Origin: RGIG995 sp045542115
Lineage (GTDB): Bacteria; Bacillota; Clostridia; Oscillospirales; UBA644
Direction: 5' to 3'
Length of the DNA stretch: 64,000 bases
Assembly (NCBI GenBank): GCA_045542115.1
Contig: JAZQKK010000014.1
Location: forward strand, 62,001-126,000
Position numbers and translations under genes: made by a program. Below the pieces are notes generated by a model. The model was not told where the DNA came from. It did not search any database and saw nothing but the letters and a program-made list of their open reading frames with translations. Position 1 is the stretch's first letter. Each line of letters opens with the position of its first letter. Shown one piece after another: positions 58,107 through 64,000 of the stretch.

Positions 58107-59768
58107 TCAGCACTGCGAAGTTCCGTTTCGCAACAAATCCTCCGCGGCGGCAAGGGTGGCCTCAGTGGGAGAAATCCCTCCCATAATACGAGCCAACTCC
58201 CCGACACGACCGGAATGATCCAAAGAGGTAACGGACGTATAGGTCCGCTGGTCGGAAACGGATTTTGCAATCAAAAAATGACGGTCCGCATAGGCGGCGA
58301 TCTGAGCAAGATGGGTTACCACAATCACTTGTTTATCCGCAGAAATCTCTTTTAATTTCCGCGCAATCTTTTCGGCGGCTTTCCCGCTGACACCCGTGTC
58401 GATTTCGTCAAAAATCAGCGTTTTGGCGTCTTCTTCCAAGGTAAGCACGGTCTTCATCGCCAACATAATCCGAGACAGCTCCCCTCCGGAAGCTATCTTG
58501 GAAAGGGGGCGGAGAGATTCCCCCAAATTGGCGGAAAGAAGAAATTCCACCGTGTCTGCACCCTTGGGCGTATAAGACCCGGCAGGCGTAATGTTGACAG
58601 AAAAACCGGTGTTAGGCATATCCAAAAAGGCTAACTGATGCGTCAGAGTTTCTTCCAACGTCTTCCCTGCCCGTTTCCGAGATTCGGTCAACCGGGCGGC
58701 AATCTCTTTTAAGCGAGTATACAGTTGCTCTTTTTCTGCATTTAATTCGTCCAAACGCTCTGCGGAGGCATCCAAAGAGTCCAATTCCTCCGCAGCCTTA
58801 TCCCGAAAGGCTAACACGTCTTCCAAGGAAGGACCGTATTTCCGTTTCAGACGGTATATTAAATCCAAACGTTCTTCCACTTCATTCAGTTCCGAAGGGT
58901 CAAACGCATATTCCTCCGCATATTGACGGAGATCCACGGACAAATCGTCCAATTCTTCGGAAAGAGCCGTCAGCCGTTGAGAGAGTTGGGAGAGAGCATC
59001 GTTCACGTCTGCAATCCGTTCCAATTCCCCACAGGCTTGTCCCAATTTGTCCCGGGCGTTATTTTCTTCCGAGCAAAGGGCGTAAGCAGCGGAAAGAGAA
59101 GATTCTATCTTTTCGCCGTTCGCAAGAACACAACGGCGTCGTTCCAATTCCTCGTCTTCCCCCAAGCGAAGGGATGCGGCGTCAATCTCACGAACCTGAT
59201 AAGACAAAAGGTCGATTCGTTGCATCCGGGTCTGCTCGTCGGTATTCAACTCCGAAATCCGGCGAAGAATCTGCTTTAACTGTCCGAAAACATCTTCATA
59301 CTCCAAACGAATGGCATCGTTTTTCGCGAAGGCATCCAAATAGCGGATATGGGTCGCGGGGTCCAAAAGCGCCCGGTTATCGTGCTGTCCGTGGATGTTG
59401 ACCAAATGACCGGCAAGGTCTTTTAAGATAGAAACGGTAGCCGGTCTTCCGTTGATTCGAACGGTAGATTTTCCCTCACAGGTCAAATCCCGCTGAACGA
59501 GAACTTCGTCTCCGTCAAAGCCTTGCTCTTCCAATAAAGAAAGCGTGGACGGAGAAAGGCCGGTAAACAATCCGGAAACCGTAGCTTTCGGACAGCCGGA
59601 ACGGACAATATCCTTCCCGACCCGTTCTCCAAGCAAAAGATTTAACGAATGAATCAGAACCGATTTCCCCGCCCCGGTCTCACCGGTCAGAACCGAAAAG
59701 CCGTCGGAGAGGTCTAAATCCAATTCCTCTATCACCGCAAGGTTTTCAATATGAAGCTGTTCCAGCAA
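58107..59768 (-). CDS. recN: DNA repair protein RecN
   Basis: A 553-residue SMC-like ATPase for double-strand break repair. Walker A is VLTGETGAGKSVLIHSL. Long coiled coils occupy about residues 150-380. LSKIASGGELSRIMLAMK is the ABC signature, and TLIFDEIDTGVSG the Walker B. The start is TTG at 59768 after GAGGTGAT. It follows argR by 11 bases, the conserved argR-recN pair of Firmicutes. Confidence 0.96.
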   Translation of the reverse strand: MLEQLHIENLAVIEELDLDLSDGFSVLTGETGAGKSVLIHSLNLLLGERVGKDIVRSGCPKATVSGLFTGLSPSTLSLLEEQGFDGDEVLVQRDLTCEGKSTVRINGRPATVSILKDLAGHLVNIHGQHDNRALLDPATHIRYLDAFAKNDAIRLEYEDVFGQLKQILRRISELNTDEQTRMQRIDLLSYQVREIDAASLRLGEDEELERRRCVLANGEKIESSLSAAYALCSEENNARDKLGQACGELERIADVNDALSQLSQRLTALSEELDDLSVDLRQYAEEYAFDPSELNEVEERLDLIYRLKRKYGPSLEDVLAFRDKAAEELDSLDASAERLDELNAEKEQLYTRLKEIAARLTESRKRAGKTLEETLTHQLAFLDMPNTGFSVNITPAGSYTPKGADTVEFLLSANLGESLRPLSKIASGGELSRIMLAMKTVLTLEEDAKTLIFDEIDTGVSGKAAEKIARKLKEISADKQVIVVTHLAQIAAYADRHFLIAKSVSDQRTYTSVTSLDHSGRVGELARIMGGISPTEATLAAAEDLLRNGTSQC

Positions 59769-59779
59769 AGGATATCACC

Positions 59780-60250
59780 TCAGGCTTGCTTAATAATCTG
59801 ACGGAACTCGTTTTGCAAAGCAATCGCGGCATCCAAAGATTCCGCAGCCAGGAAAATGGTGTCGTCTCCGGCGATGGAACCGATGATTTCCGGATGGTCT
59901 ACTCCGTCAATCACGGCGGCAACGGCCTGAGCCATTCCGGAATGGCAACGAATTACCACAATCTGCTGGGCGGTACGTACGTCCACTACACCATCCCGCA
60001 CCATTGCGGAAAACCGGTCTTTCCGGTCGGGGATGTCGACGGAAATTTGGTCGGAGGCCATATACTTATACCGCTTCTGCACGCCGGAGGTCTTTACCAG
60101 GTTCAAATCCTTAATATCCCGGGAAACAGTGGCTTGCGTCACCTTAAATCCGAGATTTTGCAGATACAGCGTGATTTCTTCTTGTGTTTCCACTTCCGTG
60201 GAAGAAATCAACTTCAAAATCTGCGCCTGGCGTTTCTCTTTGACTTTCAT
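59780..60250 (-). CDS. argR: Arginine repressor ArgR
   Basis: A 156-residue regulator. The N-terminal winged helix (RQAQILKLISSTEVETQEEI and VTQATVSRDIKDL) binds ARG boxes. The C-terminal hexamerisation and arginine-binding domain has GMAQAVAAVIDG and GSIAGDDTIFLA, with the arginine-contacting GDD. No arginine biosynthesis or catabolism genes lie in the window, which is usual for the recN-linked argR. AGGAGA lies before the ATG. Confidence 0.96.
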   Translation of the reverse strand: MKVKEKRQAQILKLISSTEVETQEEITLYLQNLGFKVTQATVSRDIKDLNLVKTSGVQKRYKYMASDQISVDIPDRKDRFSAMVRDGVVDVRTAQQIVVIRCHSGMAQAVAAVIDGVDHPEIIGSIAGDDTIFLAAESLDAAIALQNEFRQIIKQA

Positions 60251-60266
60251 AGTGTATCTCTCCTAA

Positions 60267-61112
60267 TCAATTATGATTCAGTTTCATTGAAAGAACCCTT
60301 CCGAAGGGGGCATTGGAAAAGCGGATGAGCCGTGTCATCCGGGGGGATTCGGAAATAAAGATTTCATCCCCTTGGTTTAGCAGAAAATTATCCTCTCCGT
60401 CAAAAGACAGATAGGCTTCTCCCTTTTTCTGAGCGCCCACACGCAGAGACAACTGAGCGTCGGAAGAAAAAACCGTGGGGCGGGCCGTAAGGCTATGAGC
60501 ACAGACCGGGGTTGCCACGATAGCCTTCAACGTGGGGTCCACGATGGGACCTCCGGCAGAAAGGGAGTACGCCGTCGAACCGGTAGGGGTGGCAAAAACC
60601 ATTCCATCGGCGTGATATGAAGCGAAAACCTGTCCCCGTTGAAGCAAATCAAAGGTCACCAAGTGGGGCAACGTTCCATAGGAAACCACACCGTCGTTAA
60701 GGCAATCTTTCCGGACGACTTCTTCCCCGTCTCGAATCACACGAACGGTCAGCATCATTCGTTCTTCTGTCGTATAATCTCCGGAAAACAAGCGGGAAAG
60801 AGATTCAAAAGACTCTCCGTTCAATTCTGCCATATAACCAAGCGTTCCGCAGTTTATCCCCAAAATGGGAAGGTTTTGCAGTGCGGCGGCGTGGGAAAAG
60901 CGCAATATCGTTCCGTCTCCACCCAAAACGATGGCAATATCGGCCTGTTTTGCCCCGTCTTCCGGAGTGCAGTAAGAAAGGCCGGGAATCGGTTCGGTAC
61001 AAATCACATCGCCCCCCAACCGTTGCAGGTCACAGGCTACGGCTCGCGTCAAAGATAACCCGATATCCCGGTCGGGGTTCGGGACCAAAACGATCCGAAG
61101 ATTCCGATTCAA
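60267..61112 (-). CDS. nadK: NAD kinase
   Basis: A 281-residue kinase making NADP from NAD. The motif VLGGDGTILRF holds the catalytic Asp. INCGTLGYMAE, FATPTGSTAYSLSAGGPIV and LTARPTV are further family blocks. Start: TTG at 61112, six bases after GAGGTG; the in-frame GTG at 61121 is inside that ribosome site. It lies between tlyA and argR in the conserved xse-isp-tlyA-nadK-argR-recN order. Confidence 0.95.
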   Translation of the reverse strand: MNRNLRIVLVPNPDRDIGLSLTRAVACDLQRLGGDVICTEPIPGLSYCTPEDGAKQADIAIVLGGDGTILRFSHAAALQNLPILGINCGTLGYMAELNGESFESLSRLFSGDYTTEERMMLTVRVIRDGEEVVRKDCLNDGVVSYGTLPHLVTFDLLQRGQVFASYHADGMVFATPTGSTAYSLSAGGPIVDPTLKAIVATPVCAHSLTARPTVFSSDAQLSLRVGAQKKGEAYLSFDGEDNFLLNQGDEIFISESPRMTRLIRFSNAPFGRVLSMKLNHN

Positions 61113-61127
61113 AGCAATCACCTCGCG

Positions 61128-61889
61128 TTATAAAGATGCGTGGGCAGACCGGACCAAAGCGGAAAAATCCACGGGACGGTCTTGCTCCGCAAGAGTAAGA
61201 TGCAATAAATATTCGATATTTCCTTCCGTTCCTTTGACCGGAGAAAAGGTTGCATTTCGCAGAGAATATCCCATCGTCCGGGCGGTATCCGACACCGAAC
61301 GAAGAACCTCCCGGTGTATCTTCGGGTCCCGGACAACGCTTTTTTTATGCCGAATCTCAAATTGCGGCTTGACCAACGCAACCACGTCAGCGGAAGAAGC
61401 GTAACCAACCAAATGTGGGAGCACTTTGGTCAAAGAAAGAAAGGAAACGTCAATACAGATAAAATCCGGGGTTCCGGAATAGTGCAACGAAAGGTCTTTT
61501 ACGTGAACCCCTTCCAAATTATGTACCCGGGGGTCTACCCGAAGTTCGGGAGCAAGCTGGTCGTGTCCCACGTCAACGGCAAAAACCTCTTTCGCACCGT
61601 TTTGCAACGCACAATCGGTAAAACCTCCGGTAGAAGCACCGATATCGAGGACCGTCTTTCCTTCCAAGGAAATGGAAAAGACTTGGAGGGCTTTTTCTAA
61701 TTTGTACCCGCCTCTGCCCACGTATTTCAGGGAGGAGGTGACGGTAATCTCATCCCCGTCGGAGACCTCGGCGCTGTTTTTCGTGCAAACCACACCGTTT
61801 CGCAACACCGAACCGGAACGAATCAATTCCTGGGCCCGTTCCCGGGACTGCGCCAGAGAAGATTGGACCAAATAAACGTCAAGCCTCAC
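61128..61889 (-). CDS. tlyA: TlyA family 16S/23S rRNA 2'-O-methyltransferase
   Basis: A 253-residue protein with an N-terminal S4 RNA-binding domain (RLDVYLVQSSLAQSRERAQELI) and an FtsJ/RrmJ-type methyltransferase domain. The SAM motif is VLDIGASTGGFTDCALQNGA, followed by DVSFLSLTKVLPHL and LVKPQFE with the catalytic lysine. TlyA methylates ribosomal cytidines; in mycobacteria loss gives capreomycin resistance. Start: GTG at 61889, overlapping the ispA end by 11 bases. Length is normal. Confidence 0.92.
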   Translation of the reverse strand: MRLDVYLVQSSLAQSRERAQELIRSGSVLRNGVVCTKNSAEVSDGDEITVTSSLKYVGRGGYKLEKALQVFSISLEGKTVLDIGASTGGFTDCALQNGAKEVFAVDVGHDQLAPELRVDPRVHNLEGVHVKDLSLHYSGTPDFICIDVSFLSLTKVLPHLVGYASSADVVALVKPQFEIRHKKSVVRDPKIHREVLRSVSDTARTMGYSLRNATFSPVKGTEGNIEYLLHLTLAEQDRPVDFSALVRSAHASL

Positions 61890-62763
61890 GTCCGCACATC
61901 CGTATCGTCAATTCCCGTAAAAACGCGGGATTTTCAAACTGTTCCAAAATGGACAACGCCTCGTCGGTAAGCCGTTCCACTTCCCGTTGAGCACCATCCA
62001 TACCGAGAATATCCACAAAAGTAGTTTTGTTTTCTCCCGAATCCTTTCCCGGAGTCTTGCCCAAGGTTTCGGGAGTGCTGATAACGTCGAGAATGTCGTC
62101 CCGAATCTGAAAAGCCTGTCCCACAAGCCGTCCGTATCGGTCCGCAAGAGCACAGATTTTAGCATCCACGCCGGCGGCAATACAACCAAGGACACAGGAC
62201 GCGGAAAGCATCGAGGCGGTCTTCAAATCATTGACCTGCTCCAAATATGCCCGGTCCACGGTACGGTCGGAATTTTTCATATCGAGGACTTGTCCCGTCA
62301 AAATTCCGTCCAGACCGGAAGCAGAACAAAGGACTTTAACCGAATCCAGAATCTGTTCTGCCGAAAGGCCGTACTCAACTCCGTGATGTAACACCGTTTC
62401 AATGGCTTTGTCATAAAGGCCGCTTCCGGCAAGGAGGGCAACATACTCCCCGTAGACCACGTGGTTCGTAGGTCTTCCCCGGCGCAGCGTATCGTTATCC
62501 ATACAGGGCAAATCGTCGTGAATCAGCGAATACGTATGTATCATCTCCACCGCGGCGGCGGCGGGAAGAGCGGCGGAAGCGTTCACGCCGCACAATTCAC
62601 AAAAGGCAAGGGTCAGAACCGGACGGATTCGCTTACCGCCAGCTAAAAGGCTGTACCGCATTGATTCGACCAAAACGTTATTCTCGTCTGCCGGAAGGAA
62701 TCGGTCAAAGGATTCCTCTATCGAAGAGCGATACCGCGAAAATTGTTCATCGAAGGTCGTCAT
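61879..62763 (-). CDS. ispA: Polyprenyl synthetase, geranyl/farnesyl diphosphate synthase type
   Basis: A 294-residue all-helical prenyltransferase. The first aspartate-rich motif is LIHDDLPCMDNDTLRRG, with the two extra residues typical of bacterial FPP synthases. The second is FQIRDDILD. GGKRIRPVLTLA is an early signature. It condenses IPP with DMAPP or GPP to make farnesyl-type precursors for undecaprenyl and quinone synthesis. It overlaps xseB by 17 bases. dxs, often next in this cluster, is absent; tlyA follows directly. Confidence 0.94.
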   Translation of the reverse strand: MTTFDEQFSRYRSSIEESFDRFLPADENNVLVESMRYSLLAGGKRIRPVLTLAFCELCGVNASAALPAAAAVEMIHTYSLIHDDLPCMDNDTLRRGRPTNHVVYGEYVALLAGSGLYDKAIETVLHHGVEYGLSAEQILDSVKVLCSASGLDGILTGQVLDMKNSDRTVDRAYLEQVNDLKTASMLSASCVLGCIAAGVDAKICALADRYGRLVGQAFQIRDDILDVISTPETLGKTPGKDSGENKTTFVDILGMDGAQREVERLTDEALSILEQFENPAFLRELTIRMCGREA

Positions 62764-62986
62764 TTGTCAGCGCTACCTCCTCTCCGTTCCGGACAAGGGA
62801 AATTTCTCCCCGAAATTTCTCTAAAATTTTAGCACATTTTTCCGACAGAGCAAGGGCTTCCCGATAGACGTTCATCGTTTCGTCCAAAGAAAGTTCTCCC
62901 GATTCGAGAGAAACTACAATTTCCTCCAACCGGGCAATCATTTCTTCATACGTTGCGGGGTTCTTTGTATTCTGCGACACAACCAA
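62747..62986 (-). CDS. xseB: Exodeoxyribonuclease VII small subunit
   Basis: A 79-residue helical protein: YEEMIARLEEIVVSLESGELSLDETMNVY is the family core, followed by EALALSEKCAKILE. It binds the large subunit XseA to form the nuclease. The start is TTG at 62986 or, perhaps better spaced from GGATGGAG, the GTG at 62980. Either way it overlaps the xseA end by about 35-41 bases. The xseB stop overlaps the ispA start by 17 bases. Confidence 0.93.
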   Translation of the reverse strand: MVVSQNTKNPATYEEMIARLEEIVVSLESGELSLDETMNVYREALALSEKCAKILEKFRGEISLVRNGEEVALTNDDLR

Positions 62987-64000
62987 TCACTCCATCCTGT
63001 AAATGTAACCGAAGGGGGGCTCCCGGAGAAATCTGCTCCACGGAACGAAGGGGTTTTCCTTCCGATTCCGCTAACGCGTATCCGCGAGATAAGACCGATA
63101 AAGGGTTTAACGCCGACAGACGGGCGGTCAACGCCGAAAAATCGGAACAGCGACGTTGTACCTGCTTGTCCGAGGCGGATTTTAAGCGAAAATCAAGATA
63201 ATCCAACTGCTGAGACCGGGATTGCAACGCCGCAGTCGGGTCTACACGGGCGGCCAATCCCTGCAATTTTTGTTCTTCCAACCGAAGACGGGTGGATGCA
63301 AACGTATCGACGGAACGTTTGGCCCGGGCGAACCGTTCCGACAATGCGGGAGCCTGTCCCACGGCCACTTCGGCGGCAACCGAGGGGGTTGCGGCTCGAA
63401 AATCGGACACAAAATCAAGTATCGTAAAATCGGTCTCGTGACCGATAGCACTAATCACCGGCAAAGGATAATCTGCAACAAGGCGGGCGAGGGATTCGTC
63501 GTTAAAAACTGCCAAATCTTCGTAAGAACCGCCACCTCGGGCAATCATAACCAAGTCTACGCCGGGACGGGTCCGAAAATAGTCCAGCCCTTCCGCCACG
63601 GAACGGGCAGCCTGTTCTCCCTGCATCAAACAGGGATAAACGCACAGATTGACCGACGGTGCAAGGCGGGAACAAACGCTGAGGATATCCCGGATAGCAG
63701 CCCCTGTTACCGAGGTACAGATTCCGATGGTACGAGGGTAAAGGGGGAGCGTTTTTTTTCGTTCAAAAAGGCCTTCTTCTTCCAATACGGCTTTAATACG
63801 AAGGAATTCCAAATACAAGCCTCCCAAACCGTCGGGGAGCATTTCTTCCGTATAGAACTGGTACTGGCCGTCCCGCTCGTACAGGGAAACTTTTCCCCGA
63901 AGCAACACCTGCATTCCATCCTTTGGAGCAAACGTAAGATTCGAGGCCTGCCACTTGAACATCACGGCTTTCACCGAGGCATCTTGGTCTTTGACCGAAA
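62946..64000 (-). CDS. xseA: Exodeoxyribonuclease VII large subunit, partial
   Basis: About 351 codons of the C-terminal part; the N-terminus lies beyond the right edge and the frame is open to base 64000. The visible start (DASVKAVMFKWQASNL) is the middle of the OB-fold. The catalytic region follows: YPRTIGICTSVTGAAIRDIL, IARGGGSYEDLAVFNDE, and ISAIGHETDFTILDFVSD. A coiled-coil region and SRGYALAES end the protein. ExoVII degrades single-stranded DNA from both ends. A GTG at 63974 in this frame is within the OB-fold and is not the real start. Confidence 0.95.
   Translation of the reverse strand, partial: SVKDQDASVKAVMFKWQASNLTFAPKDGMQVLLRGKVSLYERDGQYQFYTEEMLPDGLGGLYLEFLRIKAVLEEEGLFERKKTLPLYPRTIGICTSVTGAAIRDILSVCSRLAPSVNLCVYPCLMQGEQAARSVAEGLDYFRTRPGVDLVMIARGGGSYEDLAVFNDESLARLVADYPLPVISAIGHETDFTILDFVSDFRAATPSVAAEVAVGQAPALSERFARAKRSVDTFASTRLRLEEQKLQGLAARVDPTAALQSRSQQLDYLDFRLKSASDKQVQRRCSDFSALTARLSALNPLSVLSRGYALAESEGKPLRSVEQISPGAPLRLHLQDGVIGCVAEYKEPRNV

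Noticed and set aside
1..64000. CRISPR array, phage, insertion sequence, tRNA or rRNA genes
   Set aside because: I found no spaced direct repeats, transposase or integrase motifs, or tRNA-like cloverleafs in the intergenic gaps, all of which are under about 260 bases. A tRNA scan and an Rfam search would settle this.

Overview
The window reads as a core-genome segment of a Bacillota member, most likely an uncultured or gut-type Clostridia. The evidence is the set of conserved Firmicutes neighbourhoods: rimP-nusA-ylxR-ylxQ-infB-rbfA-nrnA-truB-ribF; infC-rpmI-rplT; xseA-xseB-ispA-tlyA-nadK-argR-recN; hprK-murB-whiA-dnaE; ftsE-ftsX-M23-CtpA; and cmk-plsC-ispH fused to S1 domains. RNase J, HPr kinase, WhiA and GGAGG-type ribosome binding sites point the same way. 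Promoters are near-consensus sigma-A type (TTGACA, 17 bases, TATAAT). TTG is a common start codon. I saw no phage, insertion sequence, CRISPR array, tRNA, rRNA or defence island, and no stretch over about 300 bases lacks a gene. Most genes lie on the minus strand; two plus-strand islands (9.0-14.7 kb without 11.2-12.8 kb, and 38.9-44.0 kb) interrupt it.

Layout. 0-5.2 kb (minus): the start of an MltG-like gene, CPBP protease, DJ-1 protein, acetyltransferase, thymidylate kinase, a TtcA-like tRNA thiolase, then infC-rpmI-rplT with an attenuator leader and an ATC start on infC. 5.2-8.9 kb: a leucine-rich-repeat lipoprotein with a two-helix membrane protein, a 61-residue small protein and uracil-DNA glycosylase. 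9.0-14.7 kb: a PLP-enzyme/ATP-grasp pair, an SGNH hydrolase with class II aldolase on the other strand, then a phosphopantetheinyl transferase, a small TM2-like protein and a phosphodiesterase. 14.7-20.8 kb: MurD, RNase J, a nucleotidyltransferase-phosphomutase fusion and an anchored protein.

20.8-27.8 kb: greA and a cell-wall/division cluster (two S41 proteases, an M23/coiled-coil protein, FtsX, FtsE) behind a CdaR/PucR-type regulator. In this cluster one S41 copy lacks the nucleophilic serine, and the M23 protein has HxD in place of HxH. 27.9-35.7 kb: the translation/RNA operon. 35.9-38.7 kb: metG and tatD. 38.9-44.0 kb (plus): AI-2E transporter, tsaE, tsaB, rpiB, upp, an HtrA-like protease and ferredoxin. 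44.0-55.3 kb (minus): dnaE, whiA, murB, hprK, the IspH-S1 fusion, plsC, cmk and a flavoprotein. 55.4-64.0 kb (minus): valS, recN, argR, nadK, tlyA, ispA, xseB and a partial xseA.

Functionally the window supplies translation, wall synthesis and remodelling, isoprenoid and nucleotide metabolism, and DNA replication and repair. I found no clearly new multi-gene system. The best leads are local oddities: the altered catalytic residues in the FtsEX-linked hydrolases, the PLP-enzyme/ATP-grasp pair, the degenerate phosphomutase fusion, the non-AUG start and leader of infC, and an RNA that would begin with a 12-bp hairpin in front of rimP. All family calls come from reading motifs by eye, without database searches.
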